Source: Bradyrhizobium jicamae (GTDB taxonomy: Bacteria; Pseudomonadota; Alphaproteobacteria; Rhizobiales; Xanthobacteraceae). Taken from it: a DNA stretch of 64,000 bases. The translations under genes and the position numbers were made by a program. Each line of letters opens with the position of its first letter. Position 1 is the first letter of the stretch. Where the stretch lies: positions 211,701 through 275,700 of the forward strand of contig NZ_JAFCJX010000011.1 in NCBI RefSeq assembly GCF_018130695.1. The letters run 5' to 3'. Positions 50,252-59,139 of this stretch are shown here, in pieces. The notes beneath the pieces are model-generated. The model saw only the letters and a program-made list of their open reading frames with translations, had not been told where the DNA came from and did no database searches.

Positions 50252-52003
50252 CTACAAACAGCGCGTCGCGGCGCGCGTCGGGCAGAGCTTGAGCGCGCTG
50301 GTCAGCGAGAACAGCACGCGCACGTCGCGGGCGTAATTGTCCGGCGCGCGATAGCTCAGGGGGACCGCGGCGCCGATGTCGGCCTGCATGTCGTTGGCGA
50401 GGTAGAAGCGCACGCCGCCGCCGACGGACGTGAGCGACAGGCCGTCGGTGTAGCGATAACCGTCGTTCCAGGCGACGCCACTGTCGACGAAGCCATAGAG
50501 CTGATAGCCGGTGAGATATCCGAGGTTGGTCTTCTGATCGAAGCGCAGCTCGAGCGAGCCGGCCATGCCGTTGTCGCCGCTGATCTCGGCCGCGCCGTAG
50601 CCGCGGCCGAAGGCGGCACCACCGAGATAGAATTGCTGCGACAGGAACAGCGGACCTGACGCCACCTGCCCGGCACCGGCGATCTTCAGCGACAAGGTGT
50701 CGGTCAACGTCTGATAGCGCGTGTACCAGAGATTCAGCGCGGAGAATGTTCCGGACGCGCCGGTGCGCGACAGGAAGTCGTCGCCCTTCTGCGAGGCGCC
50801 CATGATGTCGAGCCCCTGTCGAACGGTCGCCGTGAAATAGTTAGTGCCGTTGAAATTGTCCTGCAGGCGGTAGTCCGCGGTCAGGCTCGCGGTGCGGATG
50901 TGATCGCGGTAGACCGGACCGAAGAAATCGTTCTCGGTCACGTTGCTGAATCCCATCGCCGACGTGATCGTCAATGTCTCGCGCTGCGACTGCAGCGGCA
51001 CGATGCTGGCGCGCAGCTCGAAGGCTTCCGTCTTGGTGTTGTCGCTGAAGACGCGCCGATAATCGCCCGGCCAGACTTCGCTATAGACTCCGGAGGCGCC
51101 GACGCGCAGGCCGTCGGTACCGACCGGCACGTCATAGGACAGCCGGCCGAAGGCGAGCTGGCGGGGATCGCCAGGCGTGGTCGACAGGTTGACCACCATC
51201 GAGTCGCCCGGCGCCATGGTGGAGTTGAAGGCGGCAGTGGCATAGCTCTGCCACGGACCGACCGATGACGATCCGAGATTGTCGAGCCCGAACGACGTGT
51301 AGACATGCCACGTCTTCACGAACACGGTCAGGCGAAAGCGGCCGGTGGAATTGCCGATCTCGTCCAGCGTCGTGTCCTCGATCCGTACCCCGGCGCGATT
51401 GTTGATCAAGAGCAGCTGCCGCTCCAGCGTCGTCAGGCGCGATGGGTGCTCGGCCAATATCGGACCAAGCATCGCCCGGACGCCGAACTCCTCGGCGCCC
51501 TCGCCCTTCAGCGCGAGTTCGGTGATGCCGCCTTCGATCACCTGGACGAGGATGGTGTCGTTCTTGATGTCCTGCGGGGGGATGATCGCACGGCTCAGAT
51601 GGAAGCCGGCCGCGCGATAGGCCTCGCTGATCCCCTTGGCGATGGTCGCGAGGTCGGCTTGCGAGACCTTCTTTCCGAGATAGGGTTGATAGACCGTTGC
51701 CAGTTGGTCCGGCGGAAGGGCAGTCGCCCCCTTCACCGCGACATGGCGCAGCACAAACAACGGCGTGGGATCGGCCTTGATCTCCCCCGGCCGGGCCAGC
51801 TTTGGCAATGGCACACGCGATCGCGCAGCCGGCGACTGCCCAAGCGGACCATTGTCGAAGCGCCGTTCGAGCTGTCGCGGGTCGAATGAGGGCTGGCTGG
51901 CCTGCTGTGCAGAGGAAGGGGTTACCGCCGGCAAAAGCGTCGAAAAGACGCCAAAAGCGGTCGAAAGACGCGGTACCTGGCGACCGATCCAGGTCAACCC
52001 CAT
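50252..52003 (-). CDS. TpsB/ShlB-type outer-membrane transporter (two-partner secretion)
   Basis: A 583-residue protein with a signal-like N-terminus. A POTRA_2/ShlB N-terminal region (~75-220) has PLFVLRHVAVKGATALPPDQL, ISEAYRAAGFHLSRAIIPPQDI and ILVQVIEGGITELALKGE. The barrel region follows, with motif FGRGYGAAEISGDNGMAGSLELRF near 490-515 and terminal strands ending at LKLCPTRAATRCL. TpsB proteins export large TpsA exoproteins. No TpsA is seen in the window. It is divergent from fecR across 185 bp. ATG 52003 follows GGGGAC. Confidence 0.9.
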   Translation of the reverse strand: MGLTWIGRQVPRLSTAFGVFSTLLPAVTPSSAQQASQPSFDPRQLERRFDNGPLGQSPAARSRVPLPKLARPGEIKADPTPLFVLRHVAVKGATALPPDQLATVYQPYLGKKVSQADLATIAKGISEAYRAAGFHLSRAIIPPQDIKNDTILVQVIEGGITELALKGEGAEEFGVRAMLGPILAEHPSRLTTLERQLLLINNRAGVRIEDTTLDEIGNSTGRFRLTVFVKTWHVYTSFGLDNLGSSSVGPWQSYATAAFNSTMAPGDSMVVNLSTTPGDPRQLAFGRLSYDVPVGTDGLRVGASGVYSEVWPGDYRRVFSDNTKTEAFELRASIVPLQSQRETLTITSAMGFSNVTENDFFGPVYRDHIRTASLTADYRLQDNFNGTNYFTATVRQGLDIMGASQKGDDFLSRTGASGTFSALNLWYTRYQTLTDTLSLKIAGAGQVASGPLFLSQQFYLGGAAFGRGYGAAEISGDNGMAGSLELRFDQKTNLGYLTGYQLYGFVDSGVAWNDGYRYTDGLSLTSVGGGVRFYLANDMQADIGAAVPLSYRAPDNYARDVRVLFSLTSALKLCPTRAATRCL

Positions 52004-52188
52004 CGCGTCCCCGTATTTCCACGGACACCCACCAACAGATCTATGGAAAGCTCTTAGACGCATGATTTTTCTTAAGATTTTATGGTCAATGAATCGTTAA
52101 CGGCGGCCCCGGAAGCGCTCTGATACCGCTGACTAAATGTTGAAACTTTTCCCCTAAGCCTTGGAACCCTGAGGCTGAGGAGAAGGTC

Positions 52189-53391
52189 ATGCGTACGGCC
52201 CACAGGTATCTGCGTGCTCTCGCGACGGTGGTCGCGGTTGTCGTCACGTCCCCGCTTTTTGCCGCCGACGGCGGCACCTGGTCGGTCAGCAAATCGTCCG
52301 GCGAGGTCTGGATTTCGAACGGCGACGTCCAGCAGGCATCTCTCAAGCCGGAAGACAATCTCAAGCCCGGCGACACCATTCGCACCGGCCGCAATGGCCG
52401 TGTGCTGCTGATGCGCGGCGAAGAGAGCATCATGATTGCGCCGAATTCGGTGGTCGGCCTGCCCACCGAGAGCAAGGCAGGGCTTTCCACCACCATCGTG
52501 CAGAAGGCCGGCTCGATCCTGCTCGAGGTCGAGAAGAGGAACGTCAGGCATTTCGAGGTCGAGACCCCCTACCTCGCCGCCGTGGTCAAGGGCACCCAGT
52601 TCCGCGTGTCGGTGAGCGGTGGCAGCACCAGCGTCGACGTGGTCCGCGGCCAGGTCGAAGTCTCCGACTTCAAGTCGGGCCAGATCGCCCAGGTGCTGGC
52701 CGGCCAGAAGGCGACCGCCTTCGAGCACGGCAAGGCCGGCCTGGCGCTGAGCGGCGCCGGCACCTTCAATCCGATCGGGCAAGGCAAGCCGCGTCCGTCG
52801 TCGGTCGATCGCGTGCCCGTGCCGAAGGGCGGCCTGTCCTCGCCCCGCAACGCTGCGAATGGACAGGCGATCCGCGCGCTGGCGACGAATGATCGTTCCG
52901 GCGGCAAGTCGGCGACGTCGCAACAACATGCGGTCGCCAGGCCGCATGTCGGCTTGCGGATCCCGGCCGCACTCGGCGAGGTCAAGCTGAACTTCCACAA
53001 GGTCACGCACGGCCTCGCCCGCGGCACGAACGGTGCAACCGGTTCGAGCCGCAGCGCCGCCAACAACACCGTCTGGGCGGGCTCGTCCAGCTCCTCGTCG
53101 ACGACGACTGCCAACGCCAACAGCGCTGGCGATACGGCCACCGCGACCGCCACCGCCAGCAGTGCAATCGGCAGCACGTCGGGCACCGCCTCTTCCGTCG
53201 CAACCACCGTCGCCGCAGCCACTGGCTCCGGCAACAACGGAAACGGCAATGGCAACGGAAATGCCAACGGGAATGGAAACGGCAACGGGAACGGAAATGG
53301 CAACGGGAACGGAAATGGAAACGGGAACGGGAACGGGAACGGGAACGGCGGAAAGGGTAACGGCAACGGCAATGGAAACGCGAAGCACTAG
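52189..53391 (+). CDS. FecR-domain periplasmic protein with a Gly-Asn repeat tail
   Basis: A 400-residue exported protein (signal to ~residue 25). The FecR domain (~35-155) reads GEVWISNGDVQQASLKPEDNLKPGDTIRTGRNGRVLLMRGEESIMIAPNS, then AAVVKGTQFRVSVSGGSTSVDVVRGQVEV. The C-terminal ~50 residues are almost pure Gly-Asn, encoded by a 6-bp repeat. It is followed 49 bp later by the CHASE2-GGDEF-EAL gene. FecR-CHASE2 pairs are a known arrangement in which a periplasmic FecR protein probably feeds a signal to the CHASE2 sensor (family knowledge plus inference). Confidence 0.9.
   Translation: MRTAHRYLRALATVVAVVVTSPLFAADGGTWSVSKSSGEVWISNGDVQQASLKPEDNLKPGDTIRTGRNGRVLLMRGEESIMIAPNSVVGLPTESKAGLSTTIVQKAGSILLEVEKRNVRHFEVETPYLAAVVKGTQFRVSVSGGSTSVDVVRGQVEVSDFKSGQIAQVLAGQKATAFEHGKAGLALSGAGTFNPIGQGKPRPSSVDRVPVPKGGLSSPRNAANGQAIRALATNDRSGGKSATSQQHAVARPHVGLRIPAALGEVKLNFHKVTHGLARGTNGATGSSRSAANNTVWAGSSSSSSTTTANANSAGDTATATATASSAIGSTSGTASSVATTVAAATGSGNNGNGNGNGNANGNGNGNGNGNGNGNGNGNGNGNGNGNGGKGNGNGNGNAKH
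53232..53382 (+). repeat. Hexanucleotide repeat encoding Gly-Asn tail
   Basis: About 25 units of GGNAAY-type hexamers (for example GGAAACGGCAATGGC), with GGGAAC and GGAAAT variants. Slippage would change the length by multiples of six bases, so the frame stays open and the protein tail varies in length. Confidence 0.9.
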
Positions 53392-53440
53392 CTGACAACG
53401 CGCGGCGGGCGTTGTGTCTGCCGCAGGGGGATGGGGACAC

Positions 53441-56173
53441 GTGAAACACCTTCGGCCACATGTTTTGGTCGCGGCCGTTCTGACCATCGTGCTGGCCTCG
53501 GGCTGGCACGCCGGGCTGCGTAACGCGCTCGCCGACCTTCGTTTCGGCTGGCTGTCGCAACCGGCGGGCAACGAGATCGTCGTCGTCGCGATCGATGCGC
53601 CCTCGATCGAAAAGATCGGCGTCTGGCCGTGGCCGCGCCGGCTCCATGCCGAGTTGCTCCAGCAGCTCAACCACGCCGGCGCCAGCGACATCGTGTTCGA
53701 CGTCGACTTCAGCACCCCCTCCGATCCCGAATCCGACAGGCTGTTCCTCGAAGCACTGAAGAGCGCCGGCGGCTCCGTGGTGCTGCCTTCCTTCAAGCAG
53801 CCCGGCCCCGAAGGCACCACGTTCTTCAACCGCCCGCTGAAGGCGTTCCGTCCCCACGCCTGGTCGGCGATCGTCAACGTCGCGATCGAGCCGGATGGCC
53901 TGGTGCGCTACTATCCGCTCGGCCAGAAGCTCGACGGCGAATTCCTGCCCTCGATGGGCGCAGTGCTCGCCGGCAAGTATGACGAGAAGCGCCCGCCCTT
54001 CCTGATCGATTTCGGTATCCGGAACGCCTCCATCCCGAAGGTCTCCTTCGTCGATGTGCTGAACGGCGACAAGGCGACGCTCGACAGGTTGAAGGACAAA
54101 AAGGTCATCATCGGCGGCACCGCGCTCGAGCTCGGCGACCGCTTCAGCATTCCGAACGGCGGCATCGTCTCCGGCCCGGTGATGCAGGCGCTCGCCGCGG
54201 ATTCGATCCTGCGCGGCCGCGAGCTGCACTGGACGTCGATGACCACGACGATGATCGCGCTCGGCGCTCTCTCGCTCACCATGATACTGCTGTGGCGCCG
54301 CCGGTCGGCCGGCCAGCGCGTGACCGTGCTCGCCTTCACCGCGGTCGGCATCGAACTATCGGCCTATCTGCTGCAAGCCATATTTCCGCTCGTCCTCGAC
54401 ACCGCGCTGCTGCACATCGCGATCCTGGTCTATATCGCGGCAATCGCGCTCGACGAGATCGACGTGCGCGACCTGCTCGGCCGCGTCGCTGAAAACCGTT
54501 TTCACCGCATCGCGATGTCGCTCGGCGACGGCCTGATCTGCACCGACAAGGATTATCTGATCACGGTGTGGAATCCCGGCGCGGCCGCGATCTTCGGCTA
54601 CGGGCCGGACGAGATGATCGGCCGCCCCTTCGACACGATCTGCGCGATCAATGGCGACGATGCCGCGGCCTTCTCGATCCGCGATGCGGCCACGCTCGGC
54701 ACCGGCAAGGTAATCGAGTTCGACGGCCGCCGCCGCAACGGCGAGGTGTTTCCGGTCGAGGCCAGCTTCTCCGGCTGGCAGGGCACCGACGGCCGCCAAT
54801 ACGGCGCCATCCTGCGCGACATCTCGGTGCGCAAGCGCGAGGCCGAGAAGATTCGCTACCTCGCCGAACACGACTCGCTGACCGGCCTCGCCAACCGCTA
54901 CACGCTCGATGCCCGCGTCGCGGCGATGATCGCAACGGCCGAGTCTCCCGGCGCCGAAGTCGCGCTGCTGGTCGTCGGCCTTGACGGCTTCCAGCACATC
55001 AACGACCTGCTCGGCCACGCCAATGGCGATCTCGTGCTGCACGCTGTATCGGAGCGACTGACCGGCGAGGTCGGCAACGCCGGAATCGTTGCCCGCCTCA
55101 GCGGTGATGAGTTCGCGATTGCCGCGCCGTGTAGCTCGACGACCGAGACCGTCGATCATCTTGCCCGACGCATCGCCGCTGCCTTCGACACACCCGTCGT
55201 CACCGGCAGCCGCACCCATCGCGTCAAGGTCTCGATCGGCGCCGCGATGTTCCCTGCCGACGGCAGCAACGCCGACGAACTGCTCTCCAACGGCCATCTC
55301 GCGCTGCGCCGCGCCAAGGCCAACAAGGGCGGCGGCCACGTGCTGTTCGAGGCCGGCATCCGCCAGGAGCTCGAGACGCGCCTGACGCTGGAAGCCGAAT
55401 TGGCGCGCGCCACCGAGCGCGGCGAGTTCGAGCTGTTCTATCAGCCGCAGGTGCATCTTGACGGCGGAGAGCTGATCGGCGCCGAGGCCCTGATCCGCTG
55501 GCGTCATCCGGAGCGCGGGCTGATATCGCCGGGCGCGTTCATGCCGGTGGTCAACACCGCATCGATCTCCGAGAGGATCGCGCAATGGGTGCTGGAGACC
55601 GCGTGCCGGCAGGCCCGTGCCTGGGAGCTCGCCGGCCATCACCTGCGTGTCGGCGTCAACCTGTCGCCGTCGCAGCTCCACACCGGCGACCTCGCCAGGT
55701 CCGTCGCCGACGTGCTGGCCGCGACCGGGCTCACGCCGGCGCTGCTCGAGCTCGAGGTCACCGAGGACATCCTGCTGGTCGACGAGAAGCGCGTGCTCGA
55801 CACCTTCCAGCGCATCCAGGACCTCGGGGTCCGCGTCGTGTTCGACGATTTCGGCACCGGCTATGCGAGCCTCAGCTATCTCAAAAAATTCCCGCTCGAC
55901 GGGCTGAAGATCGACCGCTCCTTCGTGTTGGACGTGCTGACCGACCCCGATGACGCCGCGATCGTCTCTTCGACCATCGGGCTCAGCAAGCAGCTCGGCC
56001 TGTCCGTGATCGCCGAGGGCATCGAGAACCGCGCCACCGCCGATCTGCTCGCGACCATGGGCTGCGAGGAAGGCCAGGGCTATCATTTCGGCCGTCCGAT
56101 GCCGGTGGGCGAGCTGGAGCGGCAGTTTTTGGCGGCGCCGGCCGAGTTGCTGACGGACGGTCAGGCGGCCTGA
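53441..56173 (+). CDS. CHASE2-PAS-GGDEF-EAL cyclic-di-GMP signalling protein
   Basis: A 910-residue sensor protein. A membrane helix (~5-20) leads into a periplasmic CHASE2 domain (~25-265: EIVVVAIDAPSIEKIGVWPWPR, DIVFDVDFS). Two or three further helices (~270-345) precede a PAS domain (~365-475: GLICTDKDYLITVWNPGAAAIFGYGPDEMIG). The GGDEF domain carries SGDEF at residue ~554 (first Gly replaced by Ser). The EAL domain keeps EALIRW at ~682, plus DDFGTGYASLSYL and GLKIDRSFV, so phosphodiesterase activity looks intact. GTG 53441 has GGGGATGGGG upstream. It probably forms a sensing pair with FecR. Confidence 0.92.
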   Translation: MKHLRPHVLVAAVLTIVLASGWHAGLRNALADLRFGWLSQPAGNEIVVVAIDAPSIEKIGVWPWPRRLHAELLQQLNHAGASDIVFDVDFSTPSDPESDRLFLEALKSAGGSVVLPSFKQPGPEGTTFFNRPLKAFRPHAWSAIVNVAIEPDGLVRYYPLGQKLDGEFLPSMGAVLAGKYDEKRPPFLIDFGIRNASIPKVSFVDVLNGDKATLDRLKDKKVIIGGTALELGDRFSIPNGGIVSGPVMQALAADSILRGRELHWTSMTTTMIALGALSLTMILLWRRRSAGQRVTVLAFTAVGIELSAYLLQAIFPLVLDTALLHIAILVYIAAIALDEIDVRDLLGRVAENRFHRIAMSLGDGLICTDKDYLITVWNPGAAAIFGYGPDEMIGRPFDTICAINGDDAAAFSIRDAATLGTGKVIEFDGRRRNGEVFPVEASFSGWQGTDGRQYGAILRDISVRKREAEKIRYLAEHDSLTGLANRYTLDARVAAMIATAESPGAEVALLVVGLDGFQHINDLLGHANGDLVLHAVSERLTGEVGNAGIVARLSGDEFAIAAPCSSTTETVDHLARRIAAAFDTPVVTGSRTHRVKVSIGAAMFPADGSNADELLSNGHLALRRAKANKGGGHVLFEAGIRQELETRLTLEAELARATERGEFELFYQPQVHLDGGELIGAEALIRWRHPERGLISPGAFMPVVNTASISERIAQWVLETACRQARAWELAGHHLRVGVNLSPSQLHTGDLARSVADVLAATGLTPALLELEVTEDILLVDEKRVLDTFQRIQDLGVRVVFDDFGTGYASLSYLKKFPLDGLKIDRSFVLDVLTDPDDAAIVSSTIGLSKQLGLSVIAEGIENRATADLLATMGCEEGQGYHFGRPMPVGELERQFLAAPAELLTDGQAA

Positions 56174-56290
56174 GGCCGCCGGCCTCATTCCGCCGCGGCT
56201 CATGCTGAACGCGGCGTTAACATTACCGCTCAAATTGCACGGCGACACCACCGGCAATCTCCACCTCTTTCCGCTAGCGTTGGCCTGCGA

Positions 56291-57514
56291 ATGACGCACC
56301 AGTTGCGCCGATCGCGAGCGGGGAAACGGGACGTGGCCGATATCGCCGACCAGACACTGGTCCGCCGTGCATCGAACGATGCCACGGATGCGCGCGCCCT
56401 GCCGCGGCTTGCCGACATCCCGCTCAATCCATGGCGCGCGCTTGCCGATCGCGCGATCGAGGCCAACGGCTACTATCAGGCCGAATGGGAATTGGCCGTG
56501 AACGCATTCGCGTGCGGCCGGACCAACGTTTCCGCCCTGACCGCAATCGATAACGCCGGCAAGCTGATCGGACTGCTGCCGGTCATCCCGCTGCGCCGCG
56601 CCACCATGATTCCGCTGCCCGCTTTGGTCGGCGCCGAGCCCTACGGCACGCTGTGCACGCCGCTGCTCGATCGCGACGCCGCCGAGGATGCCGCGGCCAA
56701 GTTGCTGCACAATGCGCGACGGTCGGGCGCCCATGCGCTGGTTCTGCGCACGATGTCGCTGGAAGGCCCGGCGATGCAGGCGATCGACGCCGCTCTCGCC
56801 CGCGACCGCCTGCGTTCGCGCGTGCTGACCACATATGCCCGCGCCTCGCTCGATGCGACGCGCAATGCAGACGAATTGCTGCGCGAGGCGCTCGGCGCCA
56901 AAAAATTGAAGGAGCTGCGCCGGCTGCGCAATCGCCTCGGCGATCACAGCGACGTGCGCTTCGACGTGGCGCGCACGCCGGAACAGGTGGCTGGTGCGCT
57001 CGAAACCTTCCTTGCGCTCGAAGCCAGCGGCTGGAAGGGCAAGCGCCGCACTGCGCTCAGCCAGGATGCGGGCGATGCAGCCTTCATCCGCCGCGCCACG
57101 ACCGCGCTGGCCGAGCGCGGAGCTTGCGAGATCATCACGCTGTTTTCCGGCGCAACGCCGGTCGCCGGCGGCATCGTCGCGCGGCATCAGGACCGGGCGT
57201 TCTTCTTCAAGATCGGCATCGACGAGCGCTTCGCAAAGTTCTCGCCCGGCGTTCAGCTGACGCTCGAGCTGACCCGTCACCTCTGCGCCGATCCTGCGAT
57301 CAACTCCGCCGATTCCACCGCAGCTCCCGGTCACCCCATGATCGATCCGATCTGGCGCGGCCGCTTCGCCATGGGCGACGTGCTGATCCCGCTCCGCCGC
57401 AACGATCCCGTCGTCGCGGCGATCCACGCCGCGCTGACCGCCGAGCGGTTCATGTACGCGCAAGCGCGCCGCGCGGTTCATTTCATCCGCAATCGCCACA
57501 CCAGATCTGCCTAG
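56291..57514 (+). CDS. GNAT/FemAB-like (BioF2-type) acyltransferase
   Basis: A 407-residue protein whose C-terminal half has GCN5-related features: LKELRRLRNRLGDHSDVRF, then FLALEASGWKGKRRTALSQ and ACEIITLFSGATPVAGGIVARHQDRAFFFKIGIDERFAKFSPGVQL. This matches the BioF2-like/CelD acetyltransferase group linked to polysaccharide or cell-envelope modification. The start is uncertain: ATG 56291 is used, but GTG 56333 has a better-placed purine-rich site. It lies 117 bp after the CHASE2 gene, with a transglutaminase downstream. Confidence 0.82.
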   Translation: MTHQLRRSRAGKRDVADIADQTLVRRASNDATDARALPRLADIPLNPWRALADRAIEANGYYQAEWELAVNAFACGRTNVSALTAIDNAGKLIGLLPVIPLRRATMIPLPALVGAEPYGTLCTPLLDRDAAEDAAAKLLHNARRSGAHALVLRTMSLEGPAMQAIDAALARDRLRSRVLTTYARASLDATRNADELLREALGAKKLKELRRLRNRLGDHSDVRFDVARTPEQVAGALETFLALEASGWKGKRRTALSQDAGDAAFIRRATTALAERGACEIITLFSGATPVAGGIVARHQDRAFFFKIGIDERFAKFSPGVQLTLELTRHLCADPAINSADSTAAPGHPMIDPIWRGRFAMGDVLIPLRRNDPVVAAIHAALTAERFMYAQARRAVHFIRNRHTRSA

Positions 57515-57589
57515 CCGCCATTCGCGCGTGCCTCTACCTGAAGCCATCGGGATCGATACGCTCGGCGACGGTCTGGGGACGCACAGGTG

Positions 57590-58423
57590 ATGGGGAATAT
57601 CGAGCAGCACTATGTTCGGCAGGACGACCTCACCGATCCCGGTGATCTCGGTGGCGCCTATGATGATTTGCCCGACGGCGTTGCCGGACTGCGCGAGGTC
57701 GTCTCTCGCCTGATCGTTCACGTGTCGTGGGCCGGGCGCTATGGCATTCCGCCTGACATGCCGATGGTCCGGCAAACCCAGCCGATCGCCAGGCGGCTGC
57801 AACTGATCCAGGCGGCGTATCCGGGATCGCTGCGGACCGCACGGCCGCCGGAGCGGCGCACCTTTGGCACCTGTCGCGACTATGCGCTGCTGTTGTGCAG
57901 CATGCTCAGGAGCCGATCGATCCCGGCACGTGTCCGCTGCGGTTTTGCGACTTATTTCGATAGCCCCTATCACGACCACTGGATCTGCGAGTACTGGTCG
58001 CCGGACGAGACTCGCTGGGTGCAAGTCGACGCGCAACTCGACCCGTTCCACATCGAGCAACTCAAGGTCACGTTCGACGGCGCGGACCTGCCGCGCGGCG
58101 TATTCCTGACGGCATCGCAAGCCTGGCGCCTCGCGAGGGCCGGCACCGTTGCGCCTGAGCTGTTCGGCCATGCCGACGCTTCGGGATGGTGGTTCCTCCG
58201 CGTCGACGCCTGGCGCGATGTTCTGTCCCTCGTGAACCGCCAGATGTCCGCGTGGGACAGCTGGCGCGACGCGACGCCGCCGAGCAAGGTTCTCGACGGC
58301 AACACCTTGGCCGAGCTTGACGAGCTCGCCGACGCCGTCATTGCGTTCGAACACGGCGCGGACCGATATGCACTGCTGACCAAGGCCGCCTCACGGAACA
58401 TGACGCCGCCCTGGCTCGCTTAA
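57590..58423 (+). CDS. Transglutaminase-like protein
   Basis: A 277-residue protein with the transglutaminase core: Cys95 in FGTCRDYALLLCSMLRSRSIPARVRCGF, His130 in YHDHWICEYW and Asp147 in RWVQVDAQLD, giving a Cys-His-Asp triad. Bacterial members are usually amidases or peptidases acting on peptides or the cell wall. ATG 57590 is preceded directly by GTG 57587, so either may start. It ends 3 bp before the convergent NIPSNAP gene. Confidence 0.87.
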   Translation: MGNIEQHYVRQDDLTDPGDLGGAYDDLPDGVAGLREVVSRLIVHVSWAGRYGIPPDMPMVRQTQPIARRLQLIQAAYPGSLRTARPPERRTFGTCRDYALLLCSMLRSRSIPARVRCGFATYFDSPYHDHWICEYWSPDETRWVQVDAQLDPFHIEQLKVTFDGADLPRGVFLTASQAWRLARAGTVAPELFGHADASGWWFLRVDAWRDVLSLVNRQMSAWDSWRDATPPSKVLDGNTLAELDELADAVIAFEHGADRYALLTKAASRNMTPPWLA

Positions 58424-58425
58424 GC

Positions 58426-59064
58426 TCACCTCAGCGGCGAATGCGGCGCCGGCAGCATGATGGTCGAGTGCATCTCCTCGAGATGCTGCGTGGCCTTGCC
58501 CAGAAACTCCTGCCACGCCGGATCCTTCAGCGCATTGCCGCGCGCTTCCGCGCGGGCATTGAGATCGGGATAGGCCCAGATGTGGCAGGCCTCGTTGGGC
58601 TGGCCAGAGTCGGTCTGCCAGAGGCCGACGATCTTGGAATATTTTTCGCGCGTCGGCAGCACGCCGGTGAACAGCTCCTGCCACTGCTTGAGCCCGCCGA
58701 GCGGCTTGGCGCGGTAGTTGCGGAATTCGTAGATGTTGCCCGACGTCGCCGGAGCCACCGGCGGGATGATCGCGCTCATCAACCGCACCTCCTGCTTCAC
58801 CAGCAACGGACGGATCGCCGGAATGTACTCGCCGGTCCAGCGTGAATTCTTGGCGAGCTCGGCGCGCAGCCGGGTGCGCTCGGTCGCATCGGGATAGCTC
58901 CACATATGCATGACCTGATTGAGCGGGCCGATCTCGGTGAACCAGTAGCCCTCGAGCTTGCCGAAATTGTCGCCGCGGATCTCGCGCGACAGCGTGCTCG
59001 CCGCCTTGACCATCTCGCCGATGGTGTTCGGCCGGACCGTATAGGTGCGCAACTCGTAGATCAT
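58426..59064 (-). CDS. NIPSNAP-family protein
   Basis: A 212-residue protein with two tandem ferredoxin-like NIPSNAP repeats: MIYELRTYTVRPNTIGEMVK...HMWSYPDATERTRLR and NIYEFRNYRAKPLGGLKQW...HIWAYPDLNARAEAR. Bacterial NIPSNAP proteins are poorly defined; some act in metabolite handling. AGGGAGAC lies upstream of the ATG. It follows the DsbA-like gene on the same strand, separated by a terminator-like hairpin. Confidence 0.9.
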   Translation of the reverse strand: MIYELRTYTVRPNTIGEMVKAASTLSREIRGDNFGKLEGYWFTEIGPLNQVMHMWSYPDATERTRLRAELAKNSRWTGEYIPAIRPLLVKQEVRLMSAIIPPVAPATSGNIYEFRNYRAKPLGGLKQWQELFTGVLPTREKYSKIVGLWQTDSGQPNEACHIWAYPDLNARAEARGNALKDPAWQEFLGKATQHLEEMHSTIMLPAPHSPLR

Positions 59065-59099
59065 GATGTCTCCCTGATCTTTTTTGTCTCGACAAACGA

Positions 59100-59124
59100 C
59101 AAGCCCGGCCTGACGCCGGGCTTG
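59100..59124 (-). terminator. Hairpin between dsbA-like and NIPSNAP genes
   Basis: CAAGCCCGGC (59100-59109), CTGAC, GCCGGGCTTG (59115-59124): a perfect 10-bp stem just past the DsbA-like stop. The following minus-strand bases (TCGTTTGTCG) are only mildly T-rich. Confidence 0.55.
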
Positions 59125-59139
59125 TGAGGTGATGATGGC

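Noticed and set aside
53232..53382. Possible CRISPR array because of tandem repeats
   Set aside because: The units are 6 bp, directly adjacent and in frame within the FecR coding sequence. There are no spacers and no cas genes.
54560..55200. GGDEF domain taken as inactive because the motif is SGDEF
   Set aside because: A Ser at the first position occurs in cyclases that keep activity, and the rest of the site looks intact. Activity cannot be judged from this alone.
54356..58354. A 1332-codon antisense open frame across the CHASE2, acyltransferase and transglutaminase genes
   Set aside because: High GC and strong third-position bias remove stops from the reverse frame. The product is Arg/Ala/Gly-rich low-complexity without motifs, while the plus strand holds clear domains.
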